A DNA stretch of 18,736 bases from JAAZBG01 sp964390065 (lineage in GTDB: Bacteria; Fibrobacterota; Chitinivibrionia; Chitinivibrionales; Chitinispirillaceae): assembly GCA_964390065.1 (NCBI GenBank), contig CAYMGX010000076.1:1-18736 (forward strand), given 5' to 3'. The notes beneath the pieces were generated by a model, which was not told where the DNA came from, did no database searches, and saw only the letters and a list, made by a program, of their open reading frames with translations. Shown in pieces: positions 1 to 7,916 of this stretch. How positions within the stretch are numbered: the stretch's first letter is position 1; each line of letters starts with the position of its first letter. Both the position numbers and the translations under genes were made by a program.

Positions 1-150
1 GGAGAGAGGCGACGGAGTAATCAGTGGTGCTTGAGTTATTTGTTTCAAAAATGATGTTTACACCAACCAAGTGCATACCTAAATTTTATTTTCTATCCGA
101 TTCCACGTGCAATGCTATATACACATGCGCCAGCAAAAAATGATATCATC

Positions 151-1083
151 TTATACTTCTTTAATCTGCGACAATCTCACAAATACCCCTTTTAACTCCT
201 CAACAAGCAGCCGCTCGACTACTCCAGGTTTTCTTCCTGTCAAACGCAAGAGCGAAATCCTGCTGCGTACACTGTTGTTACCAACATTGACAGATACAAG
301 TTCATTCGTTTTTAAATACGATTGCACCAGATAGAGCGGAACTATACCAAATCCCATACCGCACCTGACAGCATTGATTACCGCATGTACGCTCTCAACA
401 GTTAGCACGATGTCAAGTTCACAGACATCCTCACCAAAATGATATATAAACCAGTCGTGAAGCTCCGGAGCCGGTTGCTTATATGCAATATACTGACATC
501 GCTGCATCGCCTGCAATTGCGGTCCTTCAGACAAATTGGTGTGGACATACTCCGAAGAACCTATAAGCACCAGTGGCTCATCAACAAGTGGTTCCTGAAT
601 CATATTCCAGGATTCCTCCTCCTTATTGCCAAAAATATCCACCAGTGCAATATCCAGTTCACTGCTACGGTACGCATTAACAATCGACCTCTGATCCGCC
701 AACATCAATGCTACTTTCACAAGCGGATACTTTTTCCGAAACTCCGATAGTATCCCCGGCAAATACTCCGCACCAAACACCGGTGGTGCCCCAACCCGCA
801 CAATTCCCTGTGGATGCTCTTCTGCTGAATGAATCGATTGAATCGCAGTATCTATTGATGAAAAAAATGGCAGAATTGATTGATACAATTGCTCCCCAGC
901 AGGTGTCGGTACCAGACGCTTCGGAAAACGATGAAACAGCGAAATATTTAGCTCCTGTTCCAGTTTCTGCAAATTCTGACTAACAGCCGATTGTGTAACA
1001 AATAGCTTCTGAGCCGCTTTTGCAACACTTGCATTACGAAATACCTGATAAAAAAGATGCAGTCGGTTAAAGTCAGGATACAT
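151..1083 (-). CDS. LysR-type transcriptional regulator
   Basis: 310-aa DNA-binding regulator of normal LysR-family length. Residues about 5-64 form the N-terminal winged helix-turn-helix, with the typical pattern FYQVFRNASVAKAAQKL, then VTQSAVSQNLQKLEQEL, then LFHRFPKRLVPTPAGE. Residues about 90-300 form the two-lobed periplasmic-binding-protein-like effector domain (IVRVGAPPVFGAEYLPGIL; MGFGIVPLYLV). The ATG is preceded by AAGGAGG about 4-5 nt upstream, a strong ribosome site. It is divergent from ahcY with 134 bp between the starts. Known for the family: such regulators often control the divergent neighbour and themselves from the shared intergenic region. Inference: it may control SAH recycling or methyl metabolism. 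The effector cannot be read from sequence, and I do not assign MetR. Confidence 0.93.
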   Translation of the reverse strand: MYPDFNRLHLFYQVFRNASVAKAAQKLFVTQSAVSQNLQKLEQELNISLFHRFPKRLVPTPAGEQLYQSILPFFSSIDTAIQSIHSAEEHPQGIVRVGAPPVFGAEYLPGILSEFRKKYPLVKVALMLADQRSIVNAYRSSELDIALVDIFGNKEEESWNMIQEPLVDEPLVLIGSSEYVHTNLSEGPQLQAMQRCQYIAYKQPAPELHDWFIYHFGEDVCELDIVLTVESVHAVINAVRCGMGFGIVPLYLVQSYLKTNELVSVNVGNNSVRSRISLLRLTGRKPGVVERLLVEELKGVFVRLSQIKEV

Positions 1084-1217
1084 TAGTCCTCCTTATGTAT
1101 AACTTAATATAATTTAATTTTACTAACCTTTTCAATGTCTGTATATTTAGAATGAGGCTTGTATAAAGGGATCATAAACCAAATCAATATTCAATCCAAT
1201 TCAAAAGGAGCACCTTT
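1084..1217. promoter_or_regulatory. Divergent LysR/ahcY intergenic control region
   Basis: AT-rich 134-bp region between two divergent starts, where a LysR-type regulator would be expected to bind. A loose dyad TTAT (1093-1096) and ATAA (1109-1112) with a 12-bp spacer lies next to the regulator's ribosome site. It does not fit the T-N11-A LysR consensus exactly. The ahcY ribosome site AGGAG lies 7 nt before its ATG. No SAH riboswitch fold was recognised here. Confidence 0.35.
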
Positions 1218-2618
1218 ATGGCTAACGATTTTCTGGTTAAAGACATTTCACTTGCTGAGTGGGGACGAAAAGAGATCACTATTGCGGAAAAAGAGATGGT
1301 CGGTCTTATGGCTATACGTGAAAAATTCCATGGTGAGCAGCCACTTAAAGGGGCACGAATCATGGGATCACTGCATATGACAATTCAAACAGCAGTGCTT
1401 ATCGAGACACTTAAAGATCTTGGTGCAGATGTTCGCTGGTGCTCGTGTAACATTTTCTCAACGCAGGATCATGCTGCTGCTGCGATTGCCAAAGCTGGTA
1501 TTCCCGTTTTTGCATATAAAGGTGAGACGCTTCAGGAATATTGGGATTTTACACTGAAAGCGCTGATATGGCCGGATGGCAAAGGTCCTACACTTATTGT
1601 CGATGATGGCGGTGATGCAACACTGCTTATTCATGAAGGTGTCAAATGTGAAAAGGACAGCTCACTGGCAAACAGAAAAACCGGCAATACCGAATTTGAT
1701 ATCCTGCTTGCAACAGTTGTCAAGGGAGTGAACATCAACAAAAACCTTTTCAGCCAGATGGCATCACAAATCAAGGGCGTTTCCGAAGAGACCACTACAG
1801 GTGTAAAACGTCTTTACAAAATGTTTGACAATAAAGAGCTGCTATTTCCTGCAATTAACGTTAATGATTCTGTCACGAAGTCAAAATTTGACAATATCTA
1901 TGGATGCCGTGAATCGCTGGTTGATGGAATCCGTCGCGCCACAGATGTCATGCTTGCCGGTAAAAAGGCGGTTGTCTGCGGCTATGGTGATGTTGGAAAA
2001 GGATCGGCACAATCGCTCGCGGGAGTTCGCTGTCAGGTTGCAGTAACAGAAATAGATCCAATCTGTGCGCTTCAGGCATGTATGGACGGTTTCGAGGTTA
2101 AACGTGTTGAAGACACACTGGGCTGGGCAGATGTTTACGTAACGACAACCGGCAACAAAGACATTATCCGTGTTGAACATATGCTGAACATGAAAGATCA
2201 GGCGATTGTTTGCAATATTGGGCATTTCGACAATGAGATACAGGTCGAAGCGCTTGAAGAAGCTCCTGGTGTACGCAAAGAGAATGTTAAGCCGCAGGTT
2301 GATCAGTACTTTTTACCAAATGGCAACTCCATCTTTATTCTGGCAGAAGGCCGTCTTGTAAACCTTGGCTGTGCAATGGGACATCCATCATTTGTGATGT
2401 CGAACTCTTTCAGCAATCAAACACTGGCGCAGATTGAATTGTGGACAAAACAACATGAGATCGGCGTCTATCGCCTGCCTAAAAAACTTGACGAAGATGT
2501 AGCCCGACTCCACCTTGAGAAAATCGGCGCTCGTCTAACTGTTCTTACGGATGAACAGGCTGATTATATCAGCGTTCCGGTTGAGGGTCCATATAAGGCT
2601 GAGCACTATCGTTATTAA
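1218..2618 (+). CDS. ahcY: Adenosylhomocysteinase (SAH hydrolase)
   Basis: 466-aa NAD-dependent enzyme that reversibly splits S-adenosylhomocysteine into adenosine and homocysteine, removing the product inhibitor of methyltransferases in the cytosol. The first signature is GSLHMTIQTAVLIETL (50-65) followed by the CSCNIFSTQDHAAAAIA region. The NAD-binding glycine motif GYGDVGKGSAQSL lies near residues 255-267. Active-site segments VDDGGD (128-133), SEETTTG (189-195) and DSVTKSKFDN (217-226) are present, and the protein ends in the conserved KAEHYRY. The about 40-residue insertion around residues 115-160 (WPDGKGPTLIVDDGG onward) marks the long class found in plants and many bacteria. AGGAG lies 7 nt before the ATG. 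It is a single-gene unit with a terminator just downstream. Confidence 0.98.
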   Translation: MANDFLVKDISLAEWGRKEITIAEKEMVGLMAIREKFHGEQPLKGARIMGSLHMTIQTAVLIETLKDLGADVRWCSCNIFSTQDHAAAAIAKAGIPVFAYKGETLQEYWDFTLKALIWPDGKGPTLIVDDGGDATLLIHEGVKCEKDSSLANRKTGNTEFDILLATVVKGVNINKNLFSQMASQIKGVSEETTTGVKRLYKMFDNKELLFPAINVNDSVTKSKFDNIYGCRESLVDGIRRATDVMLAGKKAVVCGYGDVGKGSAQSLAGVRCQVAVTEIDPICALQACMDGFEVKRVEDTLGWADVYVTTTGNKDIIRVEHMLNMKDQAIVCNIGHFDNEIQVEALEEAPGVRKENVKPQVDQYFLPNGNSIFILAEGRLVNLGCAMGHPSFVMSNSFSNQTLAQIELWTKQHEIGVYRLPKKLDEDVARLHLEKIGARLTVLTDEQADYISVPVEGPYKAEHYRY

Positions 2619-2632
2619 TCTTATTTGAAATG

Positions 2633-2660
2633 AACCGGCAGCAAAAACTGCCGGTTTTTT
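2633..2660 (+). terminator. Rho-independent terminator of ahcY
   Basis: Perfect 9-bp stem: AACCGGCAG (2633-2641) pairs with CTGCCGGTT (2648-2656) around a 6-nt A-rich loop, followed by a T-run. It lies 15 bp past the ahcY stop. The opposite strand lacks a good T-run after the stem, so it probably serves ahcY more than the convergent purM. Confidence 0.9.
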
Positions 2661-2662
2661 CT

Positions 2663-3832
2663 TTAATAAACAAACGTATCCGTTTTTGTCTTGATTGTCA
2701 CTTTATTCTCAGCAGTACCACTTGATTCAACGTATCCGACGATCTTACTGTCAATGCCGTAGTTTTTCGAAATTGCAATTATTTCCTGAGCGACCGATTT
2801 GTCACAATAGAGTTCCATGCGATGCCCCATGTTGAAAATCTGATACATCTCTTTCCACGCGACATTACCGCTTTCCTGAATTGCAGCAAAAAGCGGAGGA
2901 GTATCAAACAGTGAATCCTTTACAAAATGAAGTCCTTTGCCAAAAGACCTGCATTTTACCTGACCACCGCCGGAACAGTGCACGATACCCCGTATTGACA
3001 ATCTGAAATTATCAAGTACATCCCTGATCACCGGAGCATAGGTGCGTGTAGGCGACAGCAGCGCCTCCCCAACTGTCAACGAACTTCCGGGAATGAGTTC
3101 TTCATAGCGGTATTTTCCGCTGTAGACATTGCTTTTCTCGATTGTATTGGAGTATGTCTCCGGATATTTATCAGCATAATACTTTGACAGCAGCATATGA
3201 CGTGCCGCAGTAAGACCATTTGAACCAATTCCGGAGTTCTCTGCCTTTTCGTAAACAGCCTTACCGGTTGAAGACAACCCGACAATAACATCACCGCTTT
3301 TGATAGTTGAACAATCGATAACATTCGATTTGCGCATACGAACAAACACTGTCGAGTCAACAATGATTGTCGCCACCAGATCACCGACATCAGCAGTCTC
3401 TCCACCTGTCAAAACGATATTAACACCATAACGGGTCATTGTGTCAGCAAAATTCTGGTAACCATCAATAACCTCTTTAAGCACTTTTCCATCAACCCGG
3501 TGTGCATTACGACCAATCGTGTTTGATACAACAAATCCATCAGTCGCCCCTACGCAAATACAATCGTCAATGTTCATGACAATTGAATCCTGAGAGATAC
3601 CCTGAAAACAGCCGGCATCACTCTTTTCCTTGTATCTGATATAGGCAAGAGTAGACTTTGTCCCCGCACCATCAGCGTGCATGATCGTACAATACTCTTT
3701 ATCACCAATACAATCATCGATGATCTTGCAAAAGGCACCCGGGAAAAGCCCCTTTGACTGCCCTGCGATTGCTTTGTGAACATCCTCTTTTGTTGGTGAT
3801 ACACCACGCTTTAAATATGATTCTGCTGACAT
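2663..3832 (-). CDS. purM: Phosphoribosylformylglycinamidine cyclo-ligase (AIR synthase)
   Basis: 389-aa enzyme for the fifth step of de novo purine synthesis: ATP-dependent ring closure of FGAM to AIR. Motifs are the ATP/phosphate loop HADGAGTKS (52-60), MNIDDCICVGA (86-96) and GGETADVGD (143-151), plus a C-terminal AIRS_C half with HCSGGGQVKC and FNMGHRMELY. The length and the HADGAGTKS and GGETADVGD wording match the long Bacteroidota-type PurM rather than the about 345-aa proteobacterial form. That comparison is from memory. A GTG two codons upstream (3838) is possible. I chose the ATG at 3832 because AGGGG lies 5 nt before it, whereas it would touch the GTG. The gene is convergent with ahcY and follows clpX on the same strand after a 170-bp gap. 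Confidence 0.94.
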   Translation of the reverse strand: MSAESYLKRGVSPTKEDVHKAIAGQSKGLFPGAFCKIIDDCIGDKEYCTIMHADGAGTKSTLAYIRYKEKSDAGCFQGISQDSIVMNIDDCICVGATDGFVVSNTIGRNAHRVDGKVLKEVIDGYQNFADTMTRYGVNIVLTGGETADVGDLVATIIVDSTVFVRMRKSNVIDCSTIKSGDVIVGLSSTGKAVYEKAENSGIGSNGLTAARHMLLSKYYADKYPETYSNTIEKSNVYSGKYRYEELIPGSSLTVGEALLSPTRTYAPVIRDVLDNFRLSIRGIVHCSGGGQVKCRSFGKGLHFVKDSLFDTPPLFAAIQESGNVAWKEMYQIFNMGHRMELYCDKSVAQEIIAISKNYGIDSKIVGYVESSGTAENKVTIKTKTDTFVY

Positions 3833-3948
3833 CAGCACCCCTTGGACTCAATAATGAAAAACTACACCCGCAGTTCGCGATTGCATGCAATAAGCCTTGT
3901 AATATACAAAAAAGTCATGCTTTGGTGAGAGAAATTTGATAGAAGAGA

Positions 3949-3969
3949 GTGACGAGTGACAGGTGACGA
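3949..3969. repeat. Three tandem heptamers (GTGACGA-like)
   Basis: GTGACGA (3949-3955), GTGACAG (3956-3962) and GTGACGA (3963-3969) run head to tail and lead directly into the hairpin at 3965-3994. The site is intergenic between clpX and purM. It looks like a lineage-specific intergenic repeat. No function is visible. Confidence 0.7.
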
Positions 3970-3994
3970 GACGTGCGGCAACACACGTCTCGTC
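3965..3994. repeat. Perfect 11-bp inverted repeat downstream of clpX
   Basis: GACGAGACGTG (3965-3975) and CACGTCTCGTC (3984-3994) are perfect inverted arms around an 8-nt loop, 8 bp past the clpX stop. Neither strand has a following T-run, so this is not a canonical intrinsic terminator. It could still stabilise or end the clpPX transcript. It resembles the GAGACGT-type intergenic palindromes that recur in many bacterial genomes, but that likeness is recalled, not tested. Confidence 0.75.
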
Positions 3995-4002
3995 GTTATA
4001 AA

Positions 4003-5259
4003 TCAGGCGATTTTTTTATCTTTTTTAAGCGAATACACCGGCTGTGCCTGCTTAAGAATTACCTCACGGGATACCATTATTTCTTTTATATCATCCCTTG
4101 ATGGTGTCTCATACATTACCGGGACAAGCGCACCTTCAAGTACACTGCGCAATCCGCGGGCACCGGTTTTTTTATGATGTGCAATCTTTACGACCTCCCG
4201 TAATGCATCACGGGTAAAAGTCAGTCTGATTCCATCCATCGAAAACAGTTTCTGATATTGACGTGTCAGTGAATTCTTCGGTTCTGTCAAAATCTGCATC
4301 AGTGCGTCCTCATCAAGCTCATCAAGACCGAGTACCATTGGCAGACGACCGACAATTTCCGGAATCAATCCATACTTGACAAGATCATCCGGCTCGACTT
4401 TTCGTAAAACATCACCGACCTTATGTTTCGACTTCCGTTTTACATCTGCATTAAAACCCATTCTGCTTTCGCCGATACGGGCTTCAATAATTTTGTCCAG
4501 ACCTTCAAATGCACCACCGCAAATAAAGAGAATATCGCGGGTATTAACCTGAATAAGATTCTGCTCAGGATGCTTACGTCCACCCTTTGGCGGAATACTT
4601 GAGACGGTTCCTTCAAGGATCTTGAGCATCGCCTGCTGAACACCCTCACCGGATACATCGCGGGTAATTGACGGATTCGCAGACTTACGGGATATTTTAT
4701 CAAACTCATCGACATAGATAATGCCCCGTTCAGCTTTTGCAACATCATAATTTGCTGCCTGCAACAGACGCACAAGCATATTCTCGACATCCTCGCCAAC
4801 ATAACCAGCTTCTGTGAAAATGGTTGCATCAACGATTGTAAAAGGAACCTTAAGCAGCCGGGCAAGAGTCTGAGCAATAAGAGTCTTTCCCGTACCGGTA
4901 GGTCCAACCATGAGAATGTTCGACTTGTCAATTTCAACACCGTCTTCATTCTGAACAGACCCACGGGAGAGGATACGTTTAAAATGGTTATATGCTGCAA
5001 CGCAAACTCCCATTTTTACCTCATTCTGACCAATAATATATTGATCAAGAAATTCGCGCATCTCGCGGGGAGTTGGGAGATTCTCCAGATTAAGGTCTGT
5101 TGGTGCAGTGCTGGTTTGCTCCCGGAGTATTTCGTTGCACATATCAACACATTCGTTACAGATATGCACCGATGGTCCGGTGATCAGCTTACTGACATCA
5201 TCAGGACCCTTACCACAAAAAGAGCACTTGATTCCCGCATAACGGGTTTTAGTTGACAT
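4003..5259 (-). CDS. clpX: ATP-dependent Clp protease ATP-binding subunit ClpX
   Basis: 418-aa AAA+ unfoldase that recognises tagged substrates and threads them into ClpP. The N-terminal zinc-binding domain has C12, C15, C34 and C37. Walker A GPTGTGKT lies at 119-126, the pore loop GYVG at 152-155, Walker B IYVDE at 181-185, and the substrate-gating RKH loop at 228-230. The ClpP-docking loop position reads MGF (267-269), a mild variant of IGF. The sensor-2 segment is GARGLRS (366-372). A TTG seven codons upstream (5280) could extend it inside clpP. I chose the ATG at 5259 because the protein then starts MSTKTR and GAGGGA lies about 11 nt upstream. This start is 7 bp past the clpP stop, so the two genes are one operon. 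A lon gene, often next in this cluster, is absent. Confidence 0.97.
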   Translation of the reverse strand: MSTKTRYAGIKCSFCGKGPDDVSKLITGPSVHICNECVDMCNEILREQTSTAPTDLNLENLPTPREMREFLDQYIIGQNEVKMGVCVAAYNHFKRILSRGSVQNEDGVEIDKSNILMVGPTGTGKTLIAQTLARLLKVPFTIVDATIFTEAGYVGEDVENMLVRLLQAANYDVAKAERGIIYVDEFDKISRKSANPSITRDVSGEGVQQAMLKILEGTVSSIPPKGGRKHPEQNLIQVNTRDILFICGGAFEGLDKIIEARIGESRMGFNADVKRKSKHKVGDVLRKVEPDDLVKYGLIPEIVGRLPMVLGLDELDEDALMQILTEPKNSLTRQYQKLFSMDGIRLTFTRDALREVVKIAHHKKTGARGLRSVLEGALVPVMYETPSRDDIKEIMVSREVILKQAQPVYSLKKDKKIA

Positions 5260-5266
5260 ACTACTA

Positions 5267-5851
5267 TTATTCCCTCGCAATCAGGATTTCATCGATCAGA
5301 CCATAGTTTTTTGCTTCTTCAGCAGACATATAGAAATTTCTGTCGGTATCGCGGCCTATTACATCTGACGACTGACCACTATGTTTCTGAATTATCTCAT
5401 TAAGTGTTGCTTTAATTCGTATAATCTCTTTTGCGTGGATCGCAACATCTGACGCCTGACCACCGGCGCCACCAAGCGGCTGATGCAGCATTACGCGGGC
5501 ATGAGGAAGACAGTAGCGTTTTCCTTTTGTCCCTGCAGCAAGCAGTATCGCGCCCATACTTGCAGCCTGACCAATGCAAATTGTGGAAACATCAGGCTTA
5601 ATATATTGAATAGTATCATAAATAGCGAGTCCGGCAGATACAACACCACCAGGCGAATTTACGTACAATGTGATATCTTTTTCAGGATCTTCATATTCAA
5701 GAAAAATAAGCTGAGCCATTACAAGATCAGCAATTGTGTCATCGATCTCTGAACCCAGAAATATGATTCTTTCTTTTAAAAGTCGTGAATAAATATCATA
5801 CGACCGTTCACCACGACCAGTCTGCTCTATCACCATAGGAATAAGTGGCAT
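5267..5851 (-). CDS. clpP: ATP-dependent Clp protease proteolytic subunit ClpP
   Basis: 194-aa barrel-forming serine peptidase that partners ClpX, at the usual family length. The nucleophile is Ser98 in GQAASMGA, and His123 lies in ARVMLHQP. The third triad residue is odd. The family segment normally reads DTDRD or DTERD with the last Asp catalytic, but here it reads DTDRNFYMS, placing Asn172 at that position without a gap (codon AAT). The rest of the fold is conserved (YVNSPGGVV oxyanion strand; AEEAKNYGLID at the C terminus). The ATG has AAAGGA about 10 nt upstream. It is first in the clpP-clpX unit, separated from tig by tig's own terminator. A -10-like TATACT is present upstream without a convincing -35. 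Confidence 0.97.
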   Translation of the reverse strand: MPLIPMVIEQTGRGERSYDIYSRLLKERIIFLGSEIDDTIADLVMAQLIFLEYEDPEKDITLYVNSPGGVVSAGLAIYDTIQYIKPDVSTICIGQAASMGAILLAAGTKGKRYCLPHARVMLHQPLGGAGGQASDVAIHAKEIIRIKATLNEIIQKHSGQSSDVIGRDTDRNFYMSAEEAKNYGLIDEILIARE

Positions 5852-5963
5852 ACTATTATGTTCCTTTCAACTTTAGCTGTTACTCATACAAGTATACTAT
5901 ACTGAAGCCATTTCAGGAAAGTAATTTGTGAGTACATTTCTATCCGCAATTACCAGTTTATAG

Positions 5964-5994
5964 CAAAAAGGTCCCCAGCGCTCACCGGAGACCT
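5964..5994 (-). terminator. Rho-independent terminator of tig
   Basis: On the minus strand AGGTCTCC pairs with GGGGACCT (8 bp with one G-U) around a 10-nt loop, followed by TTTTTG. It lies about 30 bp past the tig stop and separates tig from the clpP promoter region. Confidence 0.85.
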
Positions 5995-6023
5995 ATTTTG
6001 TAATTCATTGTATAAGCATCAAG

Positions 6024-7289
6024 TTACGCTTGTGGAGTATATTCTCCGATAAGAAAATCAAGCGTTTTTTGTTCTTTGATGTCATCACGTATCCGGTTGG
6101 TAGTGCCATTCTGACGAAGTGATTGCTTCAGTGTCTCAAATGGCTGGTTGTACATATCTGCAAGACGTTGTACTTCCTTATCGACCTCTTCCTGGGTTGC
6201 TTTGATATTTTCTTTAGTCGCGATAAAGTCGATAATACGCTGACGTTTGATACTCTTAATTGCTGTTTCCTGATAGTGAACTGCAACTTCCTCACGTGAA
6301 GGAACCGGTTGACCGGGACGATTATACCGTGTTGATTCATGGTACATATAGTCAATAAACTGCTCAACACGTGCCGGAGGAACATCGAACGGATTATCAG
6401 CAGCAATTTTCTCAATCGCCTCATTGTATGCTTCATTTTTAGCACGGGTAGTCTCTTCACGCTCAATATTCTCTTTGACATTTGCACGAAATGCATCAAG
6501 GTCGGCGAAATTCCCGACTTTCTTCATAAACTCATCATTTACCTCAGGAAGCTTTTTTTCCTGAACAGCAGTAATTTTTACTGTAAACTGAGCTGATTTT
6601 CCAGCGATATCTGCTTCAGAGTAATCTTTCGGAAAATTGATATCAATCTCGACAGTTTCGCCTGCGAGACGACCTGTCAACCCTTTATCGAAATCCTTGA
6701 TTTTACTATCTCCACCAATTTCTACAGGATAATTGGGGTTCTGAATATCGGTACGCTCAGTGCCATCAATAACGACTTTTACATACTCAAACTTTACGTA
6801 ATCACCTTTTTTTGATTCACGTTCAACCGTAGTGAATTCAGCAAAACGTTCCTGCAATCCCTTGATCGCATCTTCAACGTCACTATCTTTAATATTCTTT
6901 AGTGATGCCTTTACCTTAAGCTTTTCGTAGCCTTTAATATCAACTGGAGGATCGACCTCGGTTTCGATAACAAATGAAACCGGCTCATCTTCCTTGTCAG
7001 CCTTCACTTCTTTTACTTTTGCAGGTGCAACCGGCGTAACCTGATTCTGTTCACAAGCATCTTTGAACGATTTCTGGACAAGTTCATCGATAGCCTCGCT
7101 ACGAATTGATGCACCAAAACGCTGTTTGATCAATGCTACCGGAATTTTTCCAGGACGGAAACCGGGCATTTTAATCTCTTTTTTGTATTTTGTCAGCTTT
7201 TCTTCAAAAGCTACGATTACTTCCTCGACAGGAATTTCAACTTCGATGATACGTTTCCAGGATTCTGGAGCAGAAACTGTTGCTTTCAA
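6024..7289 (-). CDS. tig: Trigger factor, ribosome-associated chaperone and prolyl isomerase
   Basis: 421-aa chaperone that docks at the ribosome exit tunnel and shields nascent chains. The N-terminal ribosome-binding domain (about 1-110) carries the signature GFRPGKIPVALIKQRFG (43-59). A FKBP-type peptidyl-prolyl isomerase insert spans about 150-245 (KKGDYVKFEYV to GKSAQFTVKITAV), and the helical C-terminal arms follow to residue 421. The start codon is TTG, with GGAGGG about 8 nt upstream and no better in-frame alternative. The leader reads GGGAGGG-TTTTT-CCC, so the ribosome site could fold weakly onto bases beside the start codon. tig sits between tRNA-Leu and clpPX, a widely conserved order. 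Confidence 0.97.
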   Translation of the reverse strand: MKATVSAPESWKRIIEVEIPVEEVIVAFEEKLTKYKKEIKMPGFRPGKIPVALIKQRFGASIRSEAIDELVQKSFKDACEQNQVTPVAPAKVKEVKADKEDEPVSFVIETEVDPPVDIKGYEKLKVKASLKNIKDSDVEDAIKGLQERFAEFTTVERESKKGDYVKFEYVKVVIDGTERTDIQNPNYPVEIGGDSKIKDFDKGLTGRLAGETVEIDINFPKDYSEADIAGKSAQFTVKITAVQEKKLPEVNDEFMKKVGNFADLDAFRANVKENIEREETTRAKNEAYNEAIEKIAADNPFDVPPARVEQFIDYMYHESTRYNRPGQPVPSREEVAVHYQETAIKSIKRQRIIDFIATKENIKATQEEVDKEVQRLADMYNQPFETLKQSLRQNGTTNRIRDDIKEQKTLDFLIGEYTPQA

Positions 7290-7420
7290 GGGAAAAACCC
7301 TCCCGAATCAAAATGTTAATAACAACTTACTTTTAATCACGTTTTGAGGTAATGATGACTGTGAAGTATCATTCAGATGTGCTGCAGGTACAAATCACTG
7401 TTCACCAGTTACGAAAAAAA

Positions 7421-7502
7421 TGCGAGAGGGGGGAATCGAACCCCCACATGTCACCATACTAGATCCTAAGTCTAGCGCGTCTGCCAGTTCCGCCACCCTC
7501 GC
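7421..7502 (-). tRNA. tRNA-Leu (anticodon UAG)
   Basis: On the minus strand the 5' acceptor GCGAGGG pairs with CTCTCGC (one G-U). The D-arm contains AACTGGCAGA. The anticodon stem CTAGA/TCTAG closes the loop CTTAGGA, giving anticodon UAG for CUA. A long type II variable arm follows, as expected for Leu. The T-arm is GGGGG-TTCGAAT-CCCCC. The discriminator A is at 7421. CCA is not encoded; a T-run follows immediately. tRNA-Leu upstream of tig/clpPX is a common arrangement. Confidence 0.97.
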
Positions 7503-7873
7503 AAATATTTTAATGAGCCACAAAAAATACCTTATTGCACAACAAAAACCAAGAAAAGTCTTTCAGGTGTGGATATTTTTTGACGCTATACTAATTTTTA
7601 AATTCTGCGAACCAGCAGATACAACTCCATAGCACATTAAATATCAACAGGTTACGAAGGTTAACACTTCTTGTCTGGTTTACAATCAGTGCTATACATC
7701 GAATCCTATGATTTAATTCGAATCATAATATGCCACTTTTGTGATTTATTTCCGATCACAATGTAGAGATTCAAAGCACTAAAAAGTAAAAATCTGATGG
7801 TTTCGCACCAATCAAATCGTGGTGTTTTTAAGCAGAAATAATTTTCAAAAATTACTGAAAATGGCAACGATTC
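7503..7873. other. Gene-free intergenic stretch with small palindromes
   Basis: AT-rich region upstream of tRNA-Leu with no coding signal on either strand. Two perfect 7-bp inverted repeats lie close together: TATGATT (7707-7713) with AATCATA (7721-7727), and TTGTGAT (7739-7745) with ATCACAA (7755-7761). These could be operators or remnants. The tRNA promoter must lie at its left end on the minus strand, but no clear -35/-10 pair was found. Confidence 0.5.
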
Positions 7874-7899
7874 AACCACCCCGTAGTGTCGGGGTGATT
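7874..7899 (-). terminator. Hairpin terminator of the Cys-STAS-Cys gene
   Basis: On the minus strand AATCACCCCG pairs with CGGGGTGGTT (10 bp, one G-U) around a 6-nt loop, beginning 17 bp after the stop codon. The following sequence is T-poor (GAATCGTTGCC), so termination efficiency is uncertain. Confidence 0.55.
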
Positions 7900-7916
7900 A
7901 ACGGTACTTTTACAAA

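Noticed and set aside
1..150. Possible end of another gene at the left edge
   Set aside because: No frame or motif could be supported in 150 bp; it appears to be non-coding sequence past the LysR-type gene.
1084..1217. SAH riboswitch upstream of ahcY
   Set aside because: The region is AT-rich and lacks the conserved GC-rich stems expected of an SAH riboswitch.
7420..7632. 70-aa plus-strand frame beginning MREGGIEPPH
   Set aside because: It is the well-known spurious translation of the strand opposite a tRNA gene; the tRNA-Leu on the minus strand explains it.
7739..7761. CRP-like palindrome TTGTGAT / ATCACAA
   Set aside because: The half-site spacing is too long for a CRP/FNR site (TGTGA-N11-TCACA rather than N6), and no gene start is suitably placed; kept only as a small palindrome.
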